Below, one piece after another: positions 1-8,130 of a DNA stretch of 64,000 bases. The stretch comes from Rhodobacterales bacterium. Lineage in GTDB: Bacteria > Pseudomonadota > Alphaproteobacteria > Rhodobacterales > Rhodobacteraceae. The stretch's first letter is position 1; each line of letters begins with the position of its first letter. The notes under the pieces are model-generated. The model saw only the letters and a list, made by a program, of their open reading frames with translations. It searched no databases and was not told the origin of the DNA. Location of the stretch: positions 124,001 to 188,000 of the forward strand of contig PDSA01000026.1 in assembly GCA_002748285.1 (NCBI GenBank), in the 5' to 3' direction. A program made the position numbers and the translations under genes.

Positions 1-921
1 AAACTCAATCGCCGCATCGGCCCCATCGGCCTGCTCGTCCGTCATGTAAACCAGCATCGCGCCCATGGCTTCGGCAGAAAACACCCGCTTGGCCAGATAA
101 TCATTGATCTCGCCGCCGTTTTTCATGAATTCATCGGTGACGATGGTGTAAACTTCGGATTTCACCCAAGAGGTTTTCTGCACATTATCGCATTCCCCAC
201 CGGTGGCGATGCAGTTGGTCCAGTTGTCCATCCCGGCGAATTCCACGCCAAAAGGCACCAGCTTCAGCTTATATTTGCCAACAATCGCGGTCGGAGCCCA
301 GTAATAACCGAACCAGTTTTCGCCACGCTCGCTGGCCTTGGCAATCGAGCCATCCAGCCCGGCAGCCGAGCCCGGATCAACCAGTTTCCAGCCCTTGGCC
401 TCCATGTCAAAGGCTTGAAACAGCCCGGCATTATTGGCCTGACAGCCCCAACCGGCAGGGCAACCGACCAAAGCGCCCTTGCTGGGGTCTTCAGAATCGG
501 GGAATGCTTCGGGATGCTCGATAATATCCAGCACGGTTTTCCATTCGGGATGCGCATTGGCGGTGTGTTCCGGGATCCACCAGCCCTCGCCCAGCCCCAT
601 GATCGGAGCCTTGTTCACCGCATGTAAGCGCCCCTCTTCCAGCGCCGGGTCCAGCAGATCTCGCAACGAGTTTACCCATTCTTCGCCGGCAACCTGCGGT
701 TCGCCTTTTTCATTCATTGAGGCAAAAATCGCCGTGGTTCCGCCCACCACCAGCTCGATATTGCAGCCATAGCCCTCTTCCATGATGAACTTATCCACAT
801 GCGCCATCAATTCGCCCGAAGGCCAGTTGAATTCGGCCATTTTGATATCGCCGCAATCGGCAAGCGCTGCGGATGCGCCGAAAAGGGCGGCAATGGCGGT
901 GGATATTGCTATTTTCTTCAT
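1..921 (-). CDS. Glycine betaine/proline-type ABC transporter substrate-binding protein (C-terminus beyond window)
   Basis: The minus-strand frame opens at ATG 921 and runs without a stop to the window edge, giving 307 residues of an incomplete protein. An AGGAG lies 8 nt before the ATG. Residues 1-21 form a signal peptide ending in AALA before DCGD. The mature part carries the GEGWWIPEH stretch, a cysteine-containing GCPAGWGCQ stretch and the WFGYYWAPTA stretch, which are typical of OpuAC/ProX-family periplasmic binding proteins for quaternary amines. It should deliver an osmolyte or betaine-like ligand to an inner-membrane ABC permease encoded beyond position 1. The exact ligand cannot be told from sequence. 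A tandem direct repeat at 1073-1103 upstream may be its operator. Confidence 0.85.
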   Translation of the reverse strand, partial: MKKIAISTAIAALFGASAALADCGDIKMAEFNWPSGELMAHVDKFIMEEGYGCNIELVVGGTTAIFASMNEKGEPQVAGEEWVNSLRDLLDPALEEGRLHAVNKAPIMGLGEGWWIPEHTANAHPEWKTVLDIIEHPEAFPDSEDPSKGALVGCPAGWGCQANNAGLFQAFDMEAKGWKLVDPGSAAGLDGSIAKASERGENWFGYYWAPTAIVGKYKLKLVPFGVEFAGMDNWTNCIATGGECDNVQKTSWVKSEVYTIVTDEFMKNGGEINDYLAKRVFSAEAMGAMLVYMTDEQADGADAAIEF

Positions 922-1072
922 AGCCAAACTCCTGATTTATGAGGTGTTAATGTGCGCCATCTTGCGGCAAACGGGCCCGGCGGCCAATCTGCGCAGGAAG
1001 CCAATCCGGCGGAATATGTGGTATTCAGCTTGATCATCATGGCATCCTAGCAGCTGGGTTTGGGGAAGGAAA

Positions 1073-1103
1073 CCAAAAGCGACACCAATTGCCAAAAAGC
1101 GAC
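1073..1103 (-). promoter_or_regulatory. Tandem direct repeat, candidate activator site for the binding-protein gene
   Basis: On the minus strand the sequence reads GTCGCTTTTTGG, 8 nt, then GTCGCTTTTGG, i.e. two nearly identical half-sites about two helical turns apart, 150-180 nt upstream of the binding-protein ATG. Direct repeats with this spacing are typical of AraC/GlxA-family activators. The regulator is not identified. Confidence 0.4.
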
Positions 1104-1240
1104 CTTTTTAGACCATAGATGTCTGGCAAAGAAGCCTCTACATCATCCCGCAGGAGGATAAAAGCAGAGTGCTGTGCTTGCCTCTATGGCAGATCACATG
1201 GGCTGATAAGGTGATGGGGTTCGATATTTTAGTGTGGGTC

Positions 1241-1282
1241 TATAGCCAAACGATACAATTCTGATTGTGCTTTTTGGCTATA
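1241..1282. repeat. 42-bp interrupted inverted repeat
   Basis: TATAGCCAAA (1241-1250) pairs with TTTGGCTATA (1273-1282), and inside it ACAAT (1255-1259) pairs with ATTGT (1264-1268) around a TCTG loop. It lies in the 922-1442 intergenic stretch between the binding-protein gene and rpmD. The right half (1254-1280) matches 18159-18185 at 24 of 27 positions. The function is unknown; apart from this repeat, the direct repeat and the terminator, I see nothing else in this gap. Confidence 0.5.
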
Positions 1283-1379
1283 TCACATGCCATATGCCAG
1301 AGCGCGCTTCGGCCCCTGTTCAGTCCGGGAAAACCATCGTGATCACGACAGCTCTTTGACCGAGTGGGTCAACCAACGC

Positions 1380-1412
1380 AAAAACGCCCCGCGAAAGCCG
1401 CGAGGCGTTTTT
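1380..1412 (-). terminator. Rho-independent terminator of the ribosomal protein operon
   Basis: Read on the minus strand, about 30 nt after the rpmD stop, an AACGCC-T-CGCG arm pairs with CGCG-G-GGCGTT around a short loop and ends in a T-run. It closes the transcript at rpmD, so rplO/secY are not co-transcribed from here. Confidence 0.85.
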
Positions 1413-1442
1413 AATCATTGTATCAGAAAGGTCCAAGCCCGC

Positions 1443-1631
1443 TTAGCCGCGCTCTTCGACGATCTCCACAAGATGCGAGATCTTGGCAACCATGCCGCGC
1501 ACGGCAGGGGTATCTTCCAATTCGCGCGTCTTGTGCATCTTGTTCAGACCCAGCCCGATCAGCGTCTGACGCTGTTTGGCCGGGCGCCGGATAGGAGAAC
1601 CGATTTGTTTGACAACAATAGTTTTAGCCAT
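1443..1631 (-). CDS. rpmD: 50S ribosomal protein L30
   Basis: A 62-residue protein with the L30 signature: [14 protein letters not shown] at the start and the [18 protein letters not shown] segment. L30 is a small globular large-subunit protein. It follows rpsE by 13 nt and is the last gene of the operon, directly before the terminator at 1380-1412. Bacterial spc operons usually continue into rplO and secY, but here the next gene is an unrelated binding protein. Confidence 0.97.
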   Translation of the reverse strand: MAKTIVVKQIGSPIRRPAKQRQTLIGLGLNKMHKTRELEDTPAVRGMVAKISHLVEIVEERG

Positions 1632-1644
1632 TTTTCAGACCTCC

Positions 1645-2220
1645 TTAAGCTTCTGCTGGGGCGTCAGCCGCCGCAGCAGGGGCTTCGGCCGGTTTGCCCA
1701 GAATATCGGCAACCTTTTTCCCACGACGCTGCGCCACATTGCGCGGGCTGGATTCTTTTTTCAGCCCGTCCATGGTGGCACGGATCATGTTGTAAGGATT
1801 TTGCGACCCAATGGATTTGGACACCACATCACGCACGCCCAGCATCTCAAACACCGCACGCATCGGACCACCGGCAATGATCCCGGTCCCCTCTGGAGCG
1901 GCGCGCATCACCACTTTGCCAGCCCCGTGACGACCATTGATGTCGTGGTGCAGGGTGCGACCCTCGCGCAACGGCACGCGGATTATCTGGCGCTTGGCTT
2001 GCTCGGTGGCCTTGCGGATGGCCTCAGGCACTTCTTTGGCTTTACCTTTACCAAAGCCAACCCGGCCCTTTTGATCGCCAACAACCACAAGTGCGGCAAA
2101 GCCAAAACGCTTACCACCCTTAACGGTCTTGGATACGCGGTTGATCGCAACCAGACGATCGGCGAATTCAGGTGTCTCCTCGCGATCGCGACGTTTCCCC
2201 CGATTATTATCTCTAGCCAT
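1645..2220 (-). CDS. rpsE: 30S ribosomal protein S5
   Basis: A 191-residue S5. It has the N-terminal dsRNA-binding domain ([18 protein letters not shown], about residues 22-39) and the conserved [13 protein letters not shown] and [18 protein letters not shown] stretches. The C-terminal extension is rich in Ala and Pro (from about residue 172), as in other alphaproteobacteria. S5 takes part in decoding fidelity and in helicase activity at mRNA entry. It lies between rplR and rpmD with short spacers. Confidence 0.98.
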   Translation of the reverse strand: MARDNNRGKRRDREETPEFADRLVAINRVSKTVKGGKRFGFAALVVVGDQKGRVGFGKGKAKEVPEAIRKATEQAKRQIIRVPLREGRTLHHDINGRHGAGKVVMRAAPEGTGIIAGGPMRAVFEMLGVRDVVSKSIGSQNPYNMIRATMDGLKKESSPRNVAQRRGKKVADILGKPAEAPAAAADAPAEA

Positions 2221-2231
2221 AATATCGTCTC

Positions 2232-2591
2232 CTAAAACTTGAGGCCGCCTTCACGGGCAGCGTCGGCCAGGGCCTTGACTTTACCGTGAAACAGAAAACC
2301 GCCGCGGTCGAAATAGCATTCCGATACATTGGCCTTCTTGGCGCGTTCTGCGATCGCAGCACCAACCTTGGCGGCTGCTTCGACGTTGTTTTTGCCAACC
2401 ACGCCCAGAGCTTTCTCCATTGTCGAAGCCGACGCCAGAGTGACGCCTTGTGCATCGTCGATCAACTGAACATGAATGTTTTTGTTGCTGCGGTGAACCG
2501 ACAGGCGCGGACGCCCTGCTGCGGTTTTCCGCAATTTGTTCCGAACGCGCAGGCGGCGTTTCAGAAACAGGTCTCTTTTGCTGTTTGCCAT
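2232..2591 (-). CDS. rplR: 50S ribosomal protein L18
   Basis: A 119-residue L18, the 5S-rRNA-binding protein. It has a basic N-terminus ([19 protein letters not shown]), [18 protein letters not shown], and the C-terminal [19 protein letters not shown] block. Length and motifs are normal. It lies 11 nt downstream of rplF and 11 nt upstream of rpsE. Confidence 0.98.
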   Translation of the reverse strand: MANSKRDLFLKRRLRVRNKLRKTAAGRPRLSVHRSNKNIHVQLIDDAQGVTLASASTMEKALGVVGKNNVEAAAKVGAAIAERAKKANVSECYFDRGGFLFHGKVKALADAAREGGLKF

Positions 2592-2602
2592 ACCCTTGGT
2601 CC

Positions 2603-3136
2603 TTACTTCTTCTTACCTTCTTTGCGGAAGATATATTCATCTTTATACTTGATGCCCTTGCCCTTATAGGGCTCTGGTTTGCGCCAAGCACGAATTTCGG
2701 CGGCGATCTGGCCGACACGCTGTGCATCAATGCCTTCGACAATCACAATCGTTGCTTTGGGGGTTGTGACGGTCAGATCAGAGGGCACCTCAAAGTTGAC
2801 CTCATGGGACAGGCCCAGTGTCAAATTCAGGATGTTGCCCTGCATTTTCGCACGATACCCGATCCCGTTCAGCTCAAGCTCTTTCTTGAAGCCTTCGGTC
2901 ACGCCGGTCACCAGATTGGCGACCATGGTGCGGCTCATGCCCCATTGCTGACGGGCACGTTTCGAGGTGCCGCGCGGCTGCACAGCAACCGTATCGCCAT
3001 CAACGGTGATCGTAACATCATCCGTTGCCGTGAAGCTGAGCGTGCCTTTCGGCCCTTTAACTTCGACGGTTTGACCGGACAACGAAGCGCTGACACCGCT
3101 GGGCAGAGCAATCGCTTTTTTACCAATTCTCGACAT
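2603..3136 (-). CDS. rplF: 50S ribosomal protein L6
   Basis: A 177-residue L6 starting [15 protein letters not shown], with the two tandem L6 folds and the hallmark C-terminal [19 protein letters not shown] signature near residue 155. It binds 23S rRNA near the factor-binding site. Spacing to rpsH is 9 nt, consistent with one transcript. Confidence 0.98.
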   Translation of the reverse strand: MSRIGKKAIALPSGVSASLSGQTVEVKGPKGTLSFTATDDVTITVDGDTVAVQPRGTSKRARQQWGMSRTMVANLVTGVTEGFKKELELNGIGYRAKMQGNILNLTLGLSHEVNFEVPSDLTVTTPKATIVIVEGIDAQRVGQIAAEIRAWRKPEPYKGKGIKYKDEYIFRKEGKKK

Positions 3137-3145
3137 ATCAGCCCC

Positions 3146-3538
3146 CTAAAATACGGTGCAGAGCACTTCGCCGCCAACATTGGCATCGCGTGCAGCAGCA
3201 TCCGACATCACGCCCTTGGACGTGGAGACAATCGAAATACCCAGACCCTGACGGACCTGCGGGATTTCATTAACGCCCATGTAAACCCGACGGCCCGGGG
3301 TCGAAACCCGCTTCAGCTCGCGGATGACAGGAACGCCATCGAAATATTTCAGACTGATTTCAATAGCCGGGTGGCCATCTTCGCCAGTGATTTTTTCATA
3401 ACCACGGATATAGCCTTCGTCAGCCAGCACATCCAGAACCCAGGCACGCAGCTTGGAGGCCGGAGTGATCACTGTGGACTTGCCGCGCATGCTCGAATTC
3501 CGGATCCGGGTGAGCATATCAGCGATAGGATCATTCAT
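3146..3538 (-). CDS. rpsH: 30S ribosomal protein S8
   Basis: A 130-residue S8: [20 protein letters not shown] at the N-terminus and the C-terminal [20 protein letters not shown] signature. S8 binds the central domain of 16S rRNA, and in E. coli represses the spc operon; whether that feedback works here cannot be seen. A GGGAGAAAG ribosome-binding site precedes the ATG. Confidence 0.98.
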   Translation of the reverse strand: MNDPIADMLTRIRNSSMRGKSTVITPASKLRAWVLDVLADEGYIRGYEKITGEDGHPAIEISLKYFDGVPVIRELKRVSTPGRRVYMGVNEIPQVRQGLGISIVSTSKGVMSDAAARDANVGGEVLCTVF

Positions 3539-3553
3539 ATCTTTCTCTCCCTT

Positions 3554-3859
3554 TTACCAGCTCGATTTAACCATGCCAGGGATCAGGCCGAACGAAGCCT
3601 TTTCCCGCAGCGCGATCCGCGAAATGCCCAACTTGCGGTAATACGCATGAGGGCGGCCCGTCAGCTGACACCGGTTATGCAACCGTGTCGCCGAGGAATC
3701 CCGCGGTAGTTTGGCCAGTTTCAGAGTCGCCTTGAAGCGCTCATCCATTGGCTTGCTTTCGTCGTTGATGATGTCCTTGAGCGCGGCGCGCTTGGCGGCG
3801 TATTTCGCCACCAGCTTTTCACGCTTCAACTGACGTTCAACCATTGCTTTTTTAGCCAT
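3554..3859 (-). CDS. rpsN: 30S ribosomal protein S14
   Basis: A 101-residue S14 of the long, zinc-free type. It begins [20 protein letters not shown] and contains the [21 protein letters not shown] block (residue 62 onward, lacking the CxxC pairs of the zinc form), ending [12 protein letters not shown]. It assembles into the 30S head. Confidence 0.98.
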   Translation of the reverse strand: MAKKAMVERQLKREKLVAKYAAKRAALKDIINDESKPMDERFKATLKLAKLPRDSSATRLHNRCQLTGRPHAYYRKLGISRIALREKASFGLIPGMVKSSW

Positions 3860-3879
3860 GTTCTCTCTCCTCGCCGCGC

Positions 3880-4440
3880 TTAGCTTGTGAAGGGCATGTT
3901 GAGTGCTTTCAACAATGCCTTTGCTTCTGCGTCAGTATTCGCGGTGGTGCAGATTGCGATGTCCATCCCCCAAACTTCGTCGATCTTGTCGTAATCAACT
4001 TCAGGGAACACGATATGTTCTTTCAGGCCCATGCCGTAATTGCCGCGCCCGTCAAAGGATTTCGGAGAAATCCCGCGGAAGTCGCGGATGCGGGGCATCG
4101 CAACGGTGATCAGACGGTCCAGAAATTCATACATCCGGTCGCCACGCAGGGTCACCTTGACCCCCAGAGGCATATCCTCACGCACCCGGAACGAAGCCAC
4201 GGATTTCTTGGCCTTGGTAATCACGACCTTCTGACCAGCAATCGCGGTCAGATCGGCTTCGGCGGATCTGATTTTCTTGGTGTCTTTGACAGTTTCACCA
4301 ATCCCCATATTCAGCGTGATTTTATCAAGCCGGGGGATCATCATATCGTTTTTATAGCCAAATTCCTCTTTCAGGGCTGCACGGATGCTGTCCTGATAAA
4401 GAGCCTTGAGCCGCGGAGTGTATTTTGCATCGTCAAGCAT
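3880..4440 (-). CDS. rplE: 50S ribosomal protein L5
   Basis: A 186-residue L5 with [18 protein letters not shown], the [16 protein letters not shown] loop and the C-terminal [19 protein letters not shown] segment. It binds 5S rRNA and contacts the P-site tRNA. The start overlaps the rplX stop by one base, so translation is probably coupled. Confidence 0.98.
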   Translation of the reverse strand: MLDDAKYTPRLKALYQDSIRAALKEEFGYKNDMMIPRLDKITLNMGIGETVKDTKKIRSAEADLTAIAGQKVVITKAKKSVASFRVREDMPLGVKVTLRGDRMYEFLDRLITVAMPRIRDFRGISPKSFDGRGNYGMGLKEHIVFPEVDYDKIDEVWGMDIAICTTANTDAEAKALLKALNMPFTS

Positions 4441-4745
4441 TATACTGTCTCTCCTGTTGTTTTGGCGAAACGCACCTTTTTGCCGTCTTCCATACGGAAG
4501 CCAACACGAGTGGGTTTGCCTTTGCTGTCCAGCAGCGCCAGATTTGACAGATCAATCGGCATCGCCTGAGGGACACGCCCCCCTTGGCTGTTTTGCGACT
4601 GGCGCACATGGCGGATCGCGATGTTCACGCCTTCAACGATTGCCTTGCCGGCAGATGGGTTGACCGAGGTGATCTCACCTTCTTTACCCTTGTTCTTGCC
4701 GGACAGAACGATGACCTTGTCACCTTTTTTCAGTTTTGCAGCCAT
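4440..4745 (-). CDS. rplX: 50S ribosomal protein L24
   Basis: A 101-residue L24 with an N-terminal KOW motif ([19 protein letters not shown], about residues 6-24). The open frame extends 7 codons further upstream, but the ATG at 4745 is chosen because GGAGG lies just upstream, inside the end of rplN, and the family begins MAAKLKKGD. It initiates 50S assembly. The rplN stop is one base away. Confidence 0.96.
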   Translation of the reverse strand: MAAKLKKGDKVIVLSGKNKGKEGEITSVNPSAGKAIVEGVNIAIRHVRQSQNSQGGRVPQAMPIDLSNLALLDSKGKPTRVGFRMEDGKKVRFAKTTGETV

Positions 4746-4746
4746 C

Positions 4747-5115
4747 TTACAGCACCTCCGGAGCAAGCGAGATGATCTTCATGAAGTTCTTGGCCCGCAA
4801 CTCGCGCACAACAGGCCCGAAGATACGGGTGCCCAGTGGCTCGTTATTGTTGTTCAGGATCACTGCCGCATTGGAATCAAAGCGGATCGAGGTGCCGTCT
4901 TCGCGACGGACTTCTTTGGCGGTGCGCACAACGACGGCCTTACGGACATCGCCTTTTTTCACGCGACCACGCGGGATGGCTTCTTTGACCGAAACGACAA
5001 TGATGTCGCCTACGGAAGCGTATCTACGCTTGGAACCACCCAAAACCTTGATGCACTGCACACGGCGCGCGCCGCTATTGTCAGCAACATCCAGGTTGGT
5101 TTGCATCTGGATCAT
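4747..5115 (-). CDS. rplN: 50S ribosomal protein L14
   Basis: A 122-residue L14 beginning [20 protein letters not shown], with [20 protein letters not shown] and the C-terminal [19 protein letters not shown]. It is a large-subunit protein near the 30S interface. In E. coli this gene begins the spc operon; here it lies 75 nt downstream of rpsQ with no clear terminator between. Confidence 0.98.
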   Translation of the reverse strand: MIQMQTNLDVADNSGARRVQCIKVLGGSKRRYASVGDIIVVSVKEAIPRGRVKKGDVRKAVVVRTAKEVRREDGTSIRFDSNAAVILNNNNEPLGTRIFGPVVRELRAKNFMKIISLAPEVL

Positions 5116-5190
5116 TTGGTTTCTCCCGACCTATGGGGTGACATGCCTGCCCTTACCCCCAGGGTTTCGATTAAACTGAAGTGTTCCGGC

Positions 5191-5418
5191 CTAGGCCAGA
5201 ACCTCCCAGCGTTTAGTCTTCGACATTGGCGCACATTCCTGAATACGGACGGTATCGCCAACCTTGAATTGGTTATTCGCATCGTGAGCCCGGTATTTTT
5301 TGGACTTACGGATGGTTTTCTTCAGAACAGGGTGCTTGAAGCGACGCTCAACCAGAACGGTGACGGTTTGTTCATTGGCATCGCTTGTCACGGTGCCTTG
5401 CAGTATACGTTTGGGCAT
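5191..5418 (-). CDS. rpsQ: 30S ribosomal protein S17
   Basis: A 75-residue S17 with an OB fold: [39 protein letters not shown], and the signature [20 protein letters not shown]. It binds the 5' domain of 16S rRNA. It starts 12 nt after the rpmC stop. Confidence 0.98.
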   Translation of the reverse strand: MPKRILQGTVTSDANEQTVTVLVERRFKHPVLKKTIRKSKKYRAHDANNQFKVGDTVRIQECAPMSKTKRWEVLA

Positions 5419-5430
5419 AATTCAGGCTCC

Positions 5431-5637
5431 CTATTTATCGGCCGCAGCGGCGGCGGCTTTTTGGTTCAGAACGGTTTTCACACGCGCAGCATCGCGGCGC
5501 ACCTTGCGCATCCGCGCGGTGTTTTCCAGCGATCCGGTGGCCTGCTGAAAACGCAGGTTGAACGATTCTTTTTTCAGATTGGCCAGCTCTTCTTGCAGCT
5601 GGTCGGGGGTTTTGTCATGTAGCTCTTTGGCGTGCAT
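5431..5637 (-). CDS. rpmC: 50S ribosomal protein L29
   Basis: A 68-residue L29: two antiparallel helices including [20 protein letters not shown]. The frame is open upstream to 5706, but ATG 5637 (MHAKELHDK) is preferred because it follows an AAGGA site and matches family length. It sits by the exit tunnel. In most bacteria rplP lies immediately upstream; here the next upstream gene is an unrelated hydrolase beyond a 291-nt gap, so the S10/spc cluster is broken before rpmC. Confidence 0.95.
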   Translation of the reverse strand: MHAKELHDKTPDQLQEELANLKKESFNLRFQQATGSLENTARMRKVRRDAARVKTVLNQKAAAAAADK

Positions 5638-5928
5638 CGCCTTGTTTCCTTTCAACATCACCAGCAGGCCCCTTACGGTCACCTTGATTCTGGTGGAGTA
5701 ACGCATGAAGCTGTCCGTCTAAACTGCTCTCACCCATAAGGCAAGCGCTGTTTTGCGCTGCATTTCAGAAAAACCGCCCGGCCCGGTTCACCCTCTGGTA
5801 CCAAGGATATTCAGATCGTCGCGGCTCCGGGGTAGCACCGATGGCGCGGGCTGCACCTGCCGGGCGGGACGGGTCAAAGGGGCAAGACATTTGCCAGAGG
5901 TCTTGCAGAATAGGGCGCAAGCCGAAAA

Positions 5929-6639
5929 TCAGCGCAGCACAAGGGGCGCCTGCAGCCAGCCCTCCAGCGCCTGATTGGTCTGTTCGGGGGTCTCAAGCGT
6001 GGGCAGATGGCCGGCATTTTCGATCACGGTCAGCGATGCATAAGGCACCATCTGCGCCATGAACTCATGACGGCGCGGAAGGGTCAGCCGATCCTGAGCA
6101 CCACATAAAATCAGGCAGGGGATATGAATTTTACGCAAGGTTTTCTGCTGATCCGGGCGCCGCTGCAACGCCCGCGACTGGCGCACAAACTCGCCTTCGC
6201 CCAGATGCAACGCCATGGCCTGCATCAGCGCCAGGATCCTGCCCTGCTGCGGCCCTTCGGCCAGATACTCGGGGCGCATCACATCGCACATCACCTCTTC
6301 CAGCCGCCCGCCCATCACCTTGACGATCTGCGGCTCGCGCGAGGCCGCCACCGCCGGGGTTTCGGATTGCGCATTGGTGCTGATCAGGCAAATGCGCGAC
6401 ACCCGCTCCGGTGCTTGGTGGAAAATCTCCATCGCCACCATGCCGCCCATGGAAATTCCGGCCAGCGCGAAATAAGGCGGCGCGCTCTGTAACACCTTTT
6501 GCGCCATCTCAGGGATGCTCTCGCAGTTGGTCAGACAGGGCACATGCACCGCCCGCTGGCTGGAAAATGCGGTGATCTGAGGCGAAAAGATCCGCGCATC
6601 GCACATCATCCCCGGGATCAAAACCAATGGCTCGCTCAT
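5929..6639 (-). CDS. Alpha/beta-fold hydrolase
   Basis: A 236-residue single-domain alpha/beta hydrolase. The nucleophile elbow GISMGG places Ser about residue 63, the acid is Asp about 183 (GAQDRLT) and the base His about 211 (ENAGHLPTLE), so the triad is complete. The oxyanion-side motif is LVLIPGMMCDARIF near the N-terminus. No signal peptide is visible, so it is cytoplasmic. The ATG has GGGGCCC upstream as a weak Shine-Dalgarno. Substrate is unknown. It lies downstream of a second alpha/beta hydrolase, with 43 nt between, and could share its transcript. Confidence 0.85.
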   Translation of the reverse strand: MSEPLVLIPGMMCDARIFSPQITAFSSQRAVHVPCLTNCESIPEMAQKVLQSAPPYFALAGISMGGMVAMEIFHQAPERVSRICLISTNAQSETPAVAASREPQIVKVMGGRLEEVMCDVMRPEYLAEGPQQGRILALMQAMALHLGEGEFVRQSRALQRRPDQQKTLRKIHIPCLILCGAQDRLTLPRRHEFMAQMVPYASLTVIENAGHLPTLETPEQTNQALEGWLQAPLVLR

Positions 6640-6682
6640 CTGGGCCCCTTATCTGCTCGTGTCATCCCCGCCTTGCCGATGC

Positions 6683-7426
6683 TTATGGCAAAACGTCAAT
6701 CAGGCTGCGCTCAATCTCGGCCAGACAATCGGGCGTCGAAAAACTGTGATCCGCCCCCTTGATCAGCTTCAGGCTCATATCCGCAGCATCGGCGTGCTCC
6801 AGCAGGGTCAGCGGCACCGAAAGTGCAACGGCATCATCCGCCGTGCCCTGCAACAGACGCACCGGAAAAGGCAGCGCCAGCGGCGAACGCAGCACCAGCT
6901 GATCGCGCCCATCGGCAATCAGCTTTTGCGTGATCACATAGGGTTCGTCATAATCCGAGGGCAGCTCAATGCGGCCATCTTTCTCAAGCTGCACCTTTTG
7001 CGCGGGGCTGAATTGCTGCCACATGGAGTCCTCGGTAAAATCCGGGGCGGCGGCAATGCCAATCAGCGCGGCGATCTTTTCGGGCATCTGCCGGGCCAGA
7101 AGCAGCGAGATCCAGCCGCCCATGCTGGAGCCGATCAACACCTGAGGCCCCTGACAAAGCGCCTCGATCACCGCCTTGGCATCCGCGGCCCAGTCGCCAA
7201 TGCAGCCTTCCTCAAACGCGCCGGAAGACTCCCCATGGCCGGAATAATCAAACCGCAAAAACGCCCGCCCCTGCGCCCGGGCCCATTGCTCCAGATGCAC
7301 AGCCTTGCTGCCCTGCATGTCGGACTTGAAGCCCCCCAGAAACACCAGACCCGGCCCCGCGCCGGGGCTCTGGCAATAGGCGATGCGCCGTCCGTTATTG
7401 CATTCCAGATGGTTTATATGTGTCAC
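6683..7426 (-). CDS. Alpha/beta hydrolase, ABHD10-like
   Basis: A 247-residue alpha/beta hydrolase with a GTG start. FLRFDYSGHGESSGAF (about residues 56-71) and the nucleophile elbow IGSSMGG (Ser about 101) resemble the bacterial ABHD10/palmitoyl-thioesterase-like group. Asp in QGTADDAV and His in GADHSFS complete the triad. It is predicted to be a cytoplasmic serine hydrolase acting on an ester or thioester; the substrate is unknown. The next gene upstream is the isochorismatase-like hydrolase (47 nt), suggesting a small hydrolase operon. Confidence 0.85.
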   Translation of the reverse strand: MTHINHLECNNGRRIAYCQSPGAGPGLVFLGGFKSDMQGSKAVHLEQWARAQGRAFLRFDYSGHGESSGAFEEGCIGDWAADAKAVIEALCQGPQVLIGSSMGGWISLLLARQMPEKIAALIGIAAAPDFTEDSMWQQFSPAQKVQLEKDGRIELPSDYDEPYVITQKLIADGRDQLVLRSPLALPFPVRLLQGTADDAVALSVPLTLLEHADAADMSLKLIKGADHSFSTPDCLAEIERSLIDVLP

Positions 7427-7473
7427 GATGCTCTGCCCCGGCTGTTACGCCGATTCAGCATAGGTCGGATTAG

Positions 7474-8031
7474 CTAGTCTGACAATCCTTCAATCAGTTT
7501 TCCCGTTGGCAAAACCGAGGCATACCCCATTGACAAAGCGGCCATAAACCCAGCATGAACCTGCTCGGCCGTAACACTGATGCCGTTAAATGCCAAATCA
7601 CGCGTTGCACAGGCATCATGGGCCACTTTACAAACATAACCCAGATCAACCGCAGCCCGGGTTGTCGCGTCAATGCAATAATGGCTCATAGCACCTGTGA
7701 TCACCAACTCCTTGACGGCCAAATCCTGCAACTGGCCATGCAAAGCAGTGTCACGAAAACTGTTGGGAAAGTTTTTAGTGATGACCGTTTCATTACGAAC
7801 CGGACGTAAAAGGCCATAAATTTCAGCGCCTTCTGTGCCAGGTTCGAAAAAGGGGGCTGGCTTTCGCAAAATCTCGTGGCGGATATGGAATACAGCCCCG
7901 CCCCGCTTGCGAAATGCAGCCAGTATTCCGGCTGCATTCGCCGCAGCTTGCGCAATATTTTGCAGCGTATATTTGCCACCTTCAAAATAATCATTTTGCA
8001 TGTCGATGATCAGCAAAGCCGTATGATCCAT
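7474..8031 (-). CDS. Isochorismatase-family cysteine hydrolase
   Basis: A 185-residue isochorismatase-fold protein. The catalytic triad Asp10 (LLIIDMQND), Lys86 (TKNFPNSF) and Cys119 (AMSHYCIDATTRA) is present, so amidase-type activity on a small amide is plausible rather than true isochorismate hydrolysis. GGAGGG precedes the ATG. It is divergent from a GlxA/AraC regulator with a 99-bp intergenic region holding a perfect palindrome, which suggests the regulator controls it. Confidence 0.88.
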   Translation of the reverse strand: MDHTALLIIDMQNDYFEGGKYTLQNIAQAAANAAGILAAFRKRGGAVFHIRHEILRKPAPFFEPGTEGAEIYGLLRPVRNETVITKNFPNSFRDTALHGQLQDLAVKELVITGAMSHYCIDATTRAAVDLGYVCKVAHDACATRDLAFNGISVTAEQVHAGFMAALSMGYASVLPTGKLIEGLSD

Positions 8032-8094
8032 TTCAATCCCTCCTTACACTTTGAATGCACCACAGACTTGCGGCGCACCGGCCTTTTTTGTTAG

Positions 8095-8108
8095 TGTCAA
8101 ATATGACA
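8095..8108. promoter_or_regulatory. Perfect palindrome in divergent intergenic region
   Basis: TGTCA-AATA-TGACA lies between the isochorismatase-like gene (minus) and the GlxA-type regulator (plus), 23 nt before the regulator ATG. Its location suggests an operator or an autoregulatory site. AraC proteins more often use direct repeats, so another regulator is possible. Confidence 0.4.
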
Positions 8109-8130
8109 TAAAACACGCCAATTCAGACAA

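Noticed and set aside
1241..1282. End of an insertion sequence
   Set aside because: No transposase, no second terminal repeat with target duplication nearby; kept only as an unexplained repeat.
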